Assembly: GCF_000247695.1 (NCBI RefSeq)
Contig: NW_004624801.1
Span: 4,638,637-4,702,636 of the forward strand
Direction: 5' to 3'
From: Heterocephalus glaber
Taxonomy: Eukaryota > Chordata > Mammalia > Rodentia > Bathyergidae
DNA: 64,000 nt
Shown: piece after piece, positions 11,701 to 23,700 of the stretch
How positions within the stretch are numbered: position 1 is the stretch's first letter
Layout of the letters: each line of letters starts with the position of its first letter
Notes under the pieces: generated by a model
Told to the model about the DNA's origin: nothing
Databases searched by the model: none
The model's input: the letters and a program-made list of their open reading frames with translations, nothing else
Made by a program: the position numbers and the translations under genes

Positions 11701-14700
11701 GGATTTAGCTCAGTGGTTCCGCCGCCTGCCTCGCAAGCACAAGGTCCTGAGTTCGATCCCCCATACCAAAAGAAAAAAAAAAAAAAGATAGATGCAGGCC
11801 ATAGTAGTGAAAGCTTATTTCAATATTAGCCAGATGATTCCAAGAGTAAAAAGGGGTGGATTCTCGTGCCGCACTTTAACCTCTTGCACCTGTGTATGTA
11901 ATTAGGTGCTAACTGCTCATCTGTGACGTCGTCGCAAGGAGAGGTAAAGCTGCCTGCTGTGCCTCCAGCTCTGAGTACCCCTCTGTGCATCCTCCTCCCC
12001 CCAACTCCGATTTACCATCTGCCCCAGCAGGCCCCTTGCAGGTGTGCGTGCCACGTTGGCCCCCCAGCATCACCTCCACCTCAGCCCCTACTCTCTCGAG
12101 TGAACCCCCTCCCTCCCATCACTTAGTTCCTGCCCCCTTGCCTAGGCATCAGAAATGCTACTGAAGCAAGCAGATGGGTGTCCGGTGTGCACATGCACAT
12201 TTTTGACCAGGAAAGACCCAGCTCAGAATGGCTCAGAGAGGCCACTGTGAGCCTGCTGGTTGGGTCACTGTGTACCTTCTTGACCTCCTCCCTGTCGTTA
12301 GCATTCCGCTCTCCCCCCTCAGCTTCGTGACCACTACCTTTGTAGTGGAGGCCATGGCCGCAGCCAATGCACAGCTCCGCTGGAAGAGAATGGAAACCCA
12401 CAAGGTATGTGTGTTGCCTCCTCCCCAGGCCTCTCCTCAGTTGTATGCCCAAGAGACAGCAGCAGCCCGCTCTTCTCCCAGTGAGGAACCCGGTCCCAAG
12501 CCCCAGAGCTGCAGCCTAATAACCATGCAAAGGCAAGAGCGCAGCGTCTGCTGCCTTAGCCTTACAGCGTTGGTCCCTCACAGTCATTCTGAAGCTCTGT
12601 CCCCAAGAACTATGTATGGTATATCTTCACCTTCTAATGTGACAGTGAGGATGTGTGAAAGTTCCCAATCAGATACCTTCTGGAAAGAGAGAACAAAGGA
12701 AGTACATTCCCCGTTGTTGCCTGGGGTTTCTTTAGCGCTACATACTCATCCTTTTACCTTGTCTTTCCTCTTCCTCCTCATCCATCCCAACACCTCCTCC
12801 CAGGAGGAGGAAGATGACGACTCCTCCACAGCCTCAGACAGTGATGTTCTCACTCAGGACAGCTATGTGAAGGCAGAGAAGCAGCCCATCCTGTCTGTGC
12901 GTAAGTCTTGGGATTCTGGGCAGGCCCCATGCTCCCCTGCTTCACAGGGCTCGATTGGGTGGAGAGGGCCCTGGGGATTCTCCCCCACAGACCTCCTCTG
13001 CTGTTTCCTGCCTCAGGCTGGTTCCTAGGAAGGCACCACGGTACAGTAAGCAGAGCACAGACTTTGGCTCTACCTCTTCCTGACGTTTGCAGCTTGGCAC
13101 AGTATTTGAGCCCTGTGCCTCGTGCCTGCTGGGAGCCTGAGTGAATAGGAGTCTCTGGCTCCAGCTTCCCACCTCACCCCTTGTGCACAGGCTCTTGCCG
13201 CACCATCTCATCCCCACTCCCACCGGCCAGAGCCGAGAGTCCTCCTTCTCCCTCTGACCCCATGAGGTGCATCCCTGAACTCAAAAATACAGACATGAGG
13301 CCGGGGATTTAGCTCAGTGGTTTCACCGCCTTCTGCGCATGCATGAGGACCCGCGTTTGCTTCCCCGGTACCAAAATACAGACATGAGGCTCGGAGTGTG
13401 CCTCAGTGGTAGGACTCTTGCCTATAATACGCAAAGCTCTGGGTTCCACCCCAGTAGTGGTGGGGGGAACACGACTTATAAGCTGCGTCAAGCAGGAAAC
13501 ATTAGGAAAAGTTTTTCTCGAGTTTGAGATGCTTGGGGATTTCCTTATCCCGGAGACTTCACTGAGCTCAGTGACCCCTCATGGAGCTCTTCCAATGGAG
13601 AACCACCACCCTGCCTTGTCCTCTTGGCTCTACAGAGAGACGTGTACCTCCCAACCTGTTTGAAATCACAGACCGGGTGGAAATGGGACAGATGGCCTCC
13701 ATGTTCTTCAATAAAGGTAACAGCTCCTTTGGGGTGTTGGGTGGGGCATAGAGAAAGTCCTTCGCTGCAGACCTGGACCTTCTAATGAAGACTCCACCTT
13801 GACTAGGGATGGGTTAGGCCATGGGGTGGAACAGATTGTTCGCTTGCTGCAAGACACCTGAGCGGACACCTTGTCAAGAGGCTCCCTGTCCTGCTTCCAG
13901 CTGTTTACATAAATTCCTGCCTGTCCCATCAACTCGAACAAAGAAGCAACTACCCTAATGGAGGTCAGGAATCCTCAGCAGCTTTCCAACAAAGAAAGCT
14001 GGTGGAGGAGGCCACCTGGTAGTTTTGTGGTTCTTGTTTGCTCTACTGTGTTGTTTGGTTTGGTTTGGTTTTTTGGGCCAGGGTCTCGCTGCATAGCCCA
14101 GCCTGGCCTCGAACATGCAGCAGTCCTCCTACCTCAGCCTCCCAAGTGCTAGGATTACAGACGTGCTCTCCATTGCATCTTCTGATTTGTAGCCTCTTTT
14201 GTCTGGGACAACACCCTCTGGCAGGAGGATCTGCCACATGCTTGCCTGGGCCTGTCCTCCAGGTGGCCAGCAGAGGGCGCTCAGAGCCCATGCCCGGGTT
14301 GCCCTGGAGGGAAGAGGTGCTGTGCTCCCCTCCCAGCTGCCTGCTCCTCAGGGGTACTTGGCTACGCACTCGTGCCGGGATCCATCCAACTCCAGCAGTA
14401 TACCTCTTGAGCTCTGAGAAGAAGAGCTATTGAAAGAGTTTCGTTTTTAAGGTAAACCTGTACATTTCCACTTCCGTGAGAGTCAGGCGCAGTCTCAGTA
14501 AGTCCCTCACCTTTGCAGCTGTCTTGGAAGATTTTCTCTCTGTGGAAGCCTCTGGAGTGGGGCGGCTCCATCCGGCCTGTCTAGAGTAGAGTAAGGACGA
14601 TAGAATGGGGTCTTCTTGACTGCTCCTCGGGACACTCAGCACTCGCTTTATCAGGGGCAGTGCAGCTTGACAGTGTGTCCGGGAGGCGGTGATTATCCGC

Positions 14701-17700
14701 ACAAATTTGCCCAAGGCCTGGATCCAGCCTGGCTTCTGGATGGGCCTCCGAGAGGGTTCCCAGAATTCATCAAAACCTATTTGGCCGTGTCCAACCCACT
14801 TCTGTGCTCTTCCTTTGTTCCATTTCTGTCCCTCTCCATCGCACCAATCTGAGAAAGCCTCACCATTCCCCCCTGGCAGTCACAGTCCTCTTCCAAACGG
14901 AAGCTTTCAAAGTAAAATGCACATCAGAGGGAGAATGTGTATCTTTCTAAGCCTCCTCTCTCATTTTCATGTTCTGCATCTGCCCCCATTTCTGTAAGAA
15001 TTCTAGGAATGAGTGGCTCATTTTGTTACCCCCCTCCCCACAGTAGATCAGACTTTCCCTTTACCTACGTCTAACAGAAAGCACCATGCTGGTGGGGAGG
15101 CAGCCCCATGCCCAGAGGAGCCCCCTTACCATCTCCTGCAGGTGTCAAGCTCGGCACTGTTGGCGATGGGCCAATGACTGTGTCACGGGGACCTGTCCTG
15201 GGCATTGCCGATGTTCAGCAGCATCCTAGGCATCTAGGTGCTCAGAGTACCTCCCAGCTGTGACAGTCAACACTGTCTCCAGATAGATGTCCCCAGTGGG
15301 CCGTGGGGTACACAATCACCCCTACTCTTCTCTATTCATAGCTCACAGACTGTTCCGTTGTCACCCTCACCTTTGGCAGGGCTGCCACCCTCCCCAGTGC
15401 TCCCTCGGGGTCTCCACTCATTTATCGTGATTCAAAACGCCAGGCCTCATCATTGATGTCCTCTGAGGAAGCTCATTGATCCTCCCACTTTGTGTCTAGT
15501 AATGAAATTTTATTGATCAGAGAGAGCCCATGGCAGTTTATAAACAGCCAGAAAACTGCCAGCACAGAGCTGCTGGCGGGAAAGGGGCAGGGAGGGCACA
15601 GTGCCTCTTTCCTGAGAACATTGGTGTCAGAGCAGAAAGGCAAGCTGAAATGGGCTGTGGGTGTAAGTGACAGGCAGCCCCAGTGGCCACTGAGTTTGGA
15701 AGTCAGGGCCATCTCTGACATGTCAGGGAAGGACATGCCAACTGGTGTGTTCAAAAGCAGGTGCCAGACCTTAAATGGGTCCTTTAAAAACTTGTGTCTG
15801 CAAAGCCGGAGATTTAGCTCAGTGGTGCCTACCCTGCCTCGAAAGTACAAGGTCCTGAGTTCAATCCCCAGTACTGCAAAAAAAAAAAAAAACAAAACAC
15901 GTGTGTGTGCAGCCAGATGTGGTGGTGCAGGCCTGTAATCCCAACACTCTGGGAGACTGAGGCAGAAGAATTATACGTTTAAGCATCTGAGTCCAACCTG
16001 GGCAACTCAGCAACTTAGTAAGACCCTGTCTCCAAAGGAGGCAGTGGACAAGTGTAGCTCAGTGTAAAGGCCTTAGGTAACCCCAATCCCCAGTATCCCT
16101 CCCCCGCAAAATGTGTGTTTTGCTGTTGTTTTTCCCCTCGATTTGTAGGAACAGAGCTGACCTTACATAGCCGAGGAGTAACATGTCCTAGGCTTTTCCC
16201 TGGGGACACTGCAGGTTCTTTTGAGCCACCAGGATTAGAAGGGAATTGTCACTTCATTTTTTTTTTTTTTCTCGTTCTTCAAGAAGCCAGCAGCTTGAGA
16301 CTGGTGACATCAAAAACCTGAGCAATTAGCCTGAGCCTGTTTGAGACTGGTGGTCAAGGACCATACGGATTGTATGTTATAGAGCCCTGACTGCTTTCTC
16401 CAGGGCTTCTGCCCCTGATTGGGGGGGGGGGGTACTGGAGATCAAACTCGGGTCCTTGCGCTTGTGCAGCAGGCGGCAAAACCACTGAGCTAAATCCTCA
16501 GCCCTCTGCCCCCGATTTTTACAGCTGGAATTATATGTGGAAGGTAACATGGGTGGAATTCTTTTCACCGTACAAGATAAGACATGTCAGGGACTTGCCA
16601 GGATTGAGAAAGAAATCTGATGAGATTAAGACGAGAGCCCTGCATTCCCAACTTCTGGTTCAGGCTCCTTCTGCAGTGAGGGGGGCACCAATGTCAGGCA
16701 CCTTCCAGAGTCAGCCCTACCCCCTGCAAGAAGGAAAGGGAGCCTGCGGTGACCCCGGTCTCCCCCAGTACATCAGCATCACCGGGCCACCCGGTGCTGG
16801 CTGATTGATCAGATTCAGAAAGAGGCACCAGGTCTTTGGAAATGCAGGGCTTTCCATGCCCTCAATTTCGGCTTTGGAGAACTGGACCATTTTCCATCGA
16901 CTTCTGTGTGCTTTGACTCTTCAGTGGTGGTCGCTTGTCCTAGAGCTGGGTGGGCTGCAGAGGAGACCCTGGCCCCGTGCACTAGGGGGTTCATTCTCCT
17001 GACTCAGGACGTCTCCTCCCCGGCCCCGCTGGCCTGTCCCCAGCACGAAGGACCTGAGGCCAGCGATTCCTCTGGGGCAGCCATTCCTCACACTCCTTGC
17101 CCTGGTCCAGATTCAGAATCCTCACATGCCTGGGCCTCACAGAGCCCTCCCAGTGCAGGTGCCCAGCTGATGTGTCTCCTAGCTATGGTGTAGCCAGCCA
17201 GATCAACAAACAGGACTTGGGGGTCATTTTTCCACTTTTTGTAGGAAGTAAATTGCTTGGGAGCTAAAAGGTACAGAAGAGGTAGACATTTAGTCGTCAG
17301 GAAGAAATGCTGCCATCTCTCTCTGGCTCCCTGACAGGTGGCTTTGTTGTTTTCAGTGGGGGTCAACTTGTTCTATTTCTGCATCATCATTTACCTGTAT
17401 GGGGACCTGGCCATCTATGCTGCAGCTGTGCCCTTTTCCCTCATGCAGGTGACCTGGTGAGTATCCCCATCAGCCCACTGGGCCTCTCCAGCCAGCCATG
17501 GCGGTAGCCATCAGAGAAGCTCAGTGCCAAGCAAGTCCATGGCACCTGAAAAGGATAGATCCCTGAGGCCCTGCACGCCCTCTGTCCCTGGGAGACACAC
17601 TCTGCACTGCTATCCCCACCCTGCCCCTTTGGGAAAATGGTTCAGATTCCACCAAGGGCCCCTGAGTCTTTGGGGACAAGTGGGGCAAATGCTAAAAGAT

Positions 17701-20700
17701 GGTTTACGAAAAGTCAGATTATGGAGTGGGGGAGTGTCTGTCTCATCCCAAAACAAGGGTGGGGAGGGCAAACCGAACCTGGGCCTGGTGTTATTCTCCC
17801 AGCAGTGCCTCTGGCAACGACTCCTGCAGCATGGAGGCAGACACCAAGCACAACGACACTGACCGGTGCTGGGGTCCCCTGCGCCGAGTGGACGCCTACC
17901 GCATCTACCTGGTGAGTGTCCTCGCCCAGCCTGAGGTGCTAGGGCTGTCCTGAGTGGCTGAGGGCTCTGAACCACCTTCCCTTCTGGGAGAACACCGAGA
18001 GGAAGCACCTACACATCTCTGTACTGCAGCTAAACTGTAGTCTAGGCTTCAGCATAAAATGGATCATGTCACTTAAGACTCCAGCCCGAGTGTCCTGAGG
18101 ACCAGGCCTCAAGTCAGACGTGGTTTAGAGTTGTCATCCGGGTCCCTGGCAGCTCCAGGGCCATGTGAACTGTCACGGACTTAGCTCGGGGTTTGAGGGC
18201 TGCTCTTCAAAAAGCGCTTTGAGAGTCTCAGATCTCACACTCCGGGCTTTCCATGCTTTGATCTTACCCTGCACCAGCCTGGAGCAGAGCACACGGGTCG
18301 AAGCTGGGTCTCCTGAATGGGTGTGCAGGACTGATCTGTCTCACAGTTGACCCTGACCAGTCAGGCTCTTCAGACAGGGAAGGCACGGTGCAGCCATCTT
18401 CCTGTCTGCTTGCCTCCCTGTGGACAGAGGAAGAAGATGAATCTCCAGGCTCATTTTTGATTGCTTTGGGCCATGGTGGAGTGGGGGGTGGAACTGAACG
18501 TTGTGCCAGTCAGGCCTCTGGTAATAAGACACGGACCAGAGGCAGCTATTTATCTCTGCCTGCTTCGTGGGCGGGGCTCACAAATGTTTCCCTTCCGCTT
18601 TTGCAGCATCTGTTAATATTTTCTGCTCCCCTTGGCTCTCCTCAGCCCTGGCACAAATTCAGGTGTGCTAGGTTGACCACAGTTTGCCATGTGGGCACTT
18701 AGCTGATTCGAAGGGGGAGGCAGGGGCCAGGAGGGAGCCCAGCCTTTCAGGAGCTGGCCTCTCCACTCCGTCATCCCTATCCTGGCAGAGACTTCCACAA
18801 GCCCTGTCAGCTGTGTTATTTGGGTCCAGATTTGTTAACCCCAAAGACCACCGGATGGTTTTTTTATGCGCCCCCAGTCCGGACTTACAACCCTATGAAA
18901 GGAGCCTTGTGGCATAGACCACAGGAGCGATGTCTTGTCCGCATTTAGGAGCAGTTGGCAGTGGTCTGTGTTTCCCTCTTGCACATCCAGCCACAGCTGA
19001 GCATTTGTCTTGTCTTAGAATTAGGTCTCTGACCCTCCCATGGCAGGTCTGGTGGGAATGTGGCACAGCTCAGACTGTCCGGTGCCCTGCTCCACCCACC
19101 CCCCAGCCTGGATGGTGGCACAGGAACCGGCATGGCAGCCAGGAGAGCGGAGGGACGGAGGCCTTGTTGACCTCTTAGCATTTCAACACACTATGATTGG
19201 TGGAATTACTCAGGGTATCTGTAAGTGTAAGGCCCTTCCAGATCTCTCCCCTTCATTGTGGCAGGGGGAGGAGAGGGAGGGAGGAATCTGAGAGGGTCCA
19301 GAGAGGAGCAGCAACAGCTGCAGAGTCACTCCAGGGTCTTTTCGGGGAAACCCCCGGAGTCTGCAGCCCCTGCCTGGCACACTCCCCCAACTGCCAGCAG
19401 AATGGAGACCAAGCACTGCAAGAATCGGCTGCTGTCATTTGCTTGGGAAATTATTCAGCAGCATTATTATTGCCTTGTTAAATTGTGCCTTCACTTATTC
19501 CTATAAACCTTCCTCGTGATGGAAGCCTCCCTCCCCCGTCTCAGTAATTCTGACCAAACAGGAGGAAGCCCTCAGGAAGGCAGACGGGCATTAATTACTG
19601 CCTTCATCTCCCAGATATTGCATGTATAACTCATGGAACTAATTGTCCTAATGCCTGCAAACACTCCAGACCTGAGAGTGATCTGGAGCTGCAGAAAAGG
19701 AGCAAGAAGGCTTCTCTTCAGGCCATTGCTCCCCTCACCCCTTTGCCGCCCTCACCCCTTTCCATTGTGGGGCTTCTGTCTGCATTTCCAAAGTTGCTTT
19801 ACAGTTTTGCATGTGGCTTCCAGGGTCTGTGGTCTTGCAGAACCCCAGGGCCTCCTGACCCCAAACGCCCGTGCTTTCGTCTCTCTGAAGCCCCGCCCTC
19901 CTTTAGTGACTTGGGGGAGGGGCAAGGCTGCAGGTTTCCTTCCGACTGGAGCCCTCTTGCAGGTCTGGTCTCCTCCCAAGTCCAGGGAGCTGGATTCCAG
20001 CAAGTGGCCTCTTCGGATCCCAGGAGGGGCACCCTTTCTCCTTGCCCCTGGTGATTCAGGTTCAGATCACCCATCTCTTGTAGCAACTCCATGGTGGCCC
20101 TCACCACCAGCTGTTTCTGATTTTGCCAGTGGCTGGGCTCTGTTCAAATGTTCCAGGCACAGAGCAGGGTGCAGGTGGGGTGGATTTAAGCACATTCCCA
20201 CCCCCTGCACAGATCATCTCTTGGTCTCAGGTGAATGATGCCCCTACGCGGCCTGCATTTTTAGAAGGGCTTAGTAATAACCATGTCTTCATTGCTATTC
20301 TGGCACAGTATGTTCTGTAGAATAAAGATACAGGCTTTTATATTGTGGCTTAATTTTCAGAAAGTCCTGTGGAAACCTTCTCTTCTGTTTCTTCCCAGGA
20401 AAGCTCCTGAGAAGCACATACAGAATAAGAATCTCTGAGATACTAACATCTCTGAGGCCAGCCTGTGTATAGCATCATGATTACATCTAGGAAAGGAGCT
20501 TTCTCCACCAGTAGCTACCAGTTGCCTCCCTGTGCCCTTGACCTCAACGAATGGAAAATTCCTCTTCCTCCTTGCCCCACGTCCTCGACCCCTGTCCACA
20601 TCCTGTGACTCCCAGCACAGCTGGTATGAGTCAGTTCCTCCTTCCTGTGGTAGCCACAGAGCAGGGTGCTGTGGGCAGAGGCTTCCCTGAATCGCTTGCT

Positions 20701-23700
20701 GCTTCACATGAGCTCTCAGGTGTCCCCACAGCTGGAGCCAACAGTGACCCGGCCCTTCGATTGGGGCCCATGAGGGTTATCAGGATCCACTTTCACCTGA
20801 CCTTGCATCCTTGGGGTCCTTTGAAGAATGAAATGGGAAAGTGTCGGGCACCCCAGCTCTTTCAAATGTGTAACATTGCCTCCAAGCTGAGGAGCATCTT
20901 GGGATTCTTTCCACAAAGCTTCTCTGGTTTTGCTAGGGACAGTCAGAATTGGGCACTTCGTTCCTTCCTGTGCTACACTGCAAAGGAGCCAGGGACCCCT
21001 GGTGGGGTGGTGGTGCTGGGTGCTGCTCTCTTATCACCCTTTCTCATTCCCATAGCACCTCTCAGCCCATCATTCCATCCCTGTGCAGGATCCTTCCCTC
21101 CTCCCAGAGGGTGTCAGAGGGAAGACCTGAGAGGACACGGGGACTCCCTGCATGCTGAAAGCTTTTCACTGTTCAGAAAGGGGGCAGCATCCGCCACTTA
21201 CAGGTGAGCAGATGCTGCTGGGTCACAGGCAGCCCAGCAGGCACCGGCCCAACAGAGCACAGAGCACAGATGGTGCAGCTGAGCTTATCCTGGCTGGAGA
21301 CCCAGCCACAAACTGACCGCATTGAGCAGGGGGCCCCTTGTCGGCTGCTTTGGAATAGGACAAGGTCACCCTGTTTGCTTCCCTGCCTTGGACTCAGGAG
21401 TTGGAGCACAGGTGACTCTGAAGAGAGATCCAGTCTCTAGGTACCGTGCTACTCTCTCTCCTGCTTTCGCTTCACACACCCCCATTAAAAAGGTGGGAGG
21501 GCTGGCCACTTCCTAGTGGTGTAGGTTGCCCTGAGGCTCAGGCTCTGTGGTCTCACTCCATCAAAAGACCGTGTTTCCTGATTCCCCCTTGGCTCCCAAC
21601 TCTGCAACACTTAAAACGGCATGCAGCCCCCTTCATGAACTGAATGGCTTCTTTCTAAGGGGAAAGTACCCTCTTGGTGAGGGGGTGTGGGAAGGAGCAG
21701 CATACCCCCATGGCTGTGCCCAGAACCAAACACACCTCCCCGCCTAGGTTCCTCGCATGTCATCACAGCTTGTTACTAGTAACTCGCTCGTTTCTGGTGT
21801 AGGTCTTCCAGCCACTCAGTATAGTGTGTGGCACCATCTCATCCTACAGCAGAGAAAACAGACTTGGAGATGATGGCTCCCTGATGGTCCCTGAGCTGGA
21901 GCAGAAGCCCAGTCTTCTTGCCTTGCAGACGGACTTGCTGGGCTCGCCTAACACCCAGGTCCACGCACTCCACTCGTAGGGTGGCCCTGGCTACGGCACA
22001 CAGGTTGGGGGTGGGGAGCACCCGTTTGTCCGCCCTTGGAGCCTGGCCTTTGTGGGGGGTTGAGGTGACACCACCCCAGTGTGTGTCCAGCAAGCGGTCT
22101 GTCCTTGCGCGTCCCACCCGCCGACTGGCATGTCTTTCTTGTCACCACGTACTTCCAGTACCTCTCTTAGGTAGGGTTGGAATTGAGTGTTCTTCCCGAG
22201 GACATTTCCTTCTCCCCCACTTTGGTCTCTGTACTTTCAGCATCAGCTACTGTGCCCCGGGGCTGTGGCATCTGCTAATAAGTGGGTCACCGCTGCCATC
22301 ACTTGAATATTTCTTCTTACCTCGTCTGGGGCAGGAGGTGGCCTAGAGCCCTTCAGGACCAGCGAGGAGGGAAAATTAAGGTGAAGCAACAAGTCTCGGG
22401 AGCAGCAGTGACCTCAGGACGCGGGCAGGGTCATGTGTCGCACACCCGGGTTGTTTGCTCCCGGGTTGGTGCCCCCAGAGCACAGCCGCAGGAGAAGACA
22501 GGTGACTGCTGCCCCGATTTGTGCAGGTTCAGAACCTGGATGGCAGTGGGACATGGCAAGGTAGGACAGGGGCACCCTCAGGAGGACTCGGCAAAGGAGC
22601 TGCCTGTGGAGGAGTTGGAGGGGTGGGGGATCCTGCTGGAAACCGAGAGAGTGGAGATCAGGCTGGAGATCAGGCAGTCTGGCGAGCGCTTCCTTTCTCC
22701 CGTCCGACCTCCGTGAGTTAGGACTGAGTCCAGCTCCAACCCAGAACAAGTCAGGAGGGCATTCCTGGTGCCTGGAGTGGGGAGGATGTTACAGGATCTG
22801 GGGCCTGTGAGTGACACCTTAAAAGTTGGTAACTTTGGGGACTCACTACCAGGGACGCTCATCTTCTATCCTTTTCTTCTCCTTCCCAGCATGCCTCTGA
22901 GGCTTTGGGAAGTAGGGTTTGTTGTACTGTTCCCCAGTTAGGGTGCCTGTCACGACCAGCATCCCCCAAGGTGCAGAGAGCGGAGTGGTTTGACCCAGCT
23001 GAGACAGACCGCCACCCAGCGGGGGCAGAGGGCGGCAGTGTCCTCAGGGTGTGTTCCTCAGCTTCTGGGAGGATGTGGGTCCCTGAGTCCAGCTCGTCCC
23101 CGCTCGTGCTGAGCCCTCTGCTTTTGTCCCAGAACTGAAGTCTTTAGGAAGAATGAGTTTCTGCCCCACTCCCAGAAAGGTGGGCGCCCTCTGCTCAGAG
23201 AGCGGCTGGGTCCTGATGCTGAATACTCCCAGCCCCCAGCAGATTGACCGACAGACTTGGAAGGATCAGCCTGTCTCTTTTTCAAGGAAATCAGTAACTC
23301 AGGGACAGGCCTGTATTTTTCTCTTTTGTTCCCCAGGGCTCCCAGAGCTGTCTGTGCTTCTCTTATGGGAGCAGCCTCTTGTTTGCTTACCTTCCCCTCT
23401 ACACCCAGCCCTCTCTAAATGAAATTCAGGCTACCTGTCTCCCGCTCCAACATTATGGCTTGTCTTGTCTTGCCAACCCTTCCCAGGGACCTCCTGAGCC
23501 CCACCACACACACACACTGCAGCCTCCAGTCCTCCTTGTACAGCAGCAGTGCCCCAGACCCTCCCCTCACCTTTCCAGGACTGCTGGGTGACGCTTCCCT
23601 GAGCCACGCTGAGACTGCCTCCCTTCCCTCCCCATTGCCCTTTAGGTATTTGGCCCAGGCCTCCTCCTCCCTCTCAGTGAGAGAGAGAACTGTTGTTTTT

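Larger units (their letters stand above)
9649..12322 (+). other. TMEM104: TMEM104 intron 3
   Basis: A 2.7-kb intron with three young ID insertions (9876, 10157, 11693). An AT-rich block at 11060-11250 carries a p53 half-site-like GGACATGCCC and homeobox-like TTAATTAAG; see findings. Otherwise unique sequence with no gene. Confidence 0.8.
12405..13635 (+). other. TMEM104: TMEM104 introns 4 and 5 (flanking exon 5)
   Basis: Intron 4 (12405-12803) is short and repeat-free. A long open frame reads through exon 4, intron 4 and exon 5 by chance, because intron 4 lacks stops in that frame. Intron 5 (12901-13635) carries two ID elements, at 13301-13373 and about 13386-13464. Confidence 0.75.
13717..17356 (+). 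other. TMEM104: TMEM104 intron 6
   Basis: A 3.6-kb intron with a B1 fragment (14055-14173, minus), ID elements at 15803 (plus) and 16421 (minus), and a composite B1-dID-like SINE at 15912-16107. The stretch 14180-15800 is unique, moderately GC-rich sequence in which I see no gene. Confidence 0.75.

Noticed and set aside
11697..11770. tRNA-like sequences with A and B boxes at ID loci
   Set aside because: The boxes belong to tRNA-derived SINEs. They lack a full cloverleaf and anticodon arm and are followed by A tails and target-site duplications.
12228..13028. A 266-codon plus-strand open frame
   Set aside because: It reads through TMEM104 exon 4, intron 4 and exon 5. The real exons are bounded by consensus splice sites; the rest is intron with no stop by chance.
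19633..20238. A 201-codon open frame in intron 8, and others at 20551, 26251, 30401, 33667, 44440, 44706 and 47760
   Set aside because: No family resemblance, low-complexity Pro/Ser/Leu/Gln composition typical of GC-rich noncoding DNA, and no splice or promoter context. Not supportable as genes.
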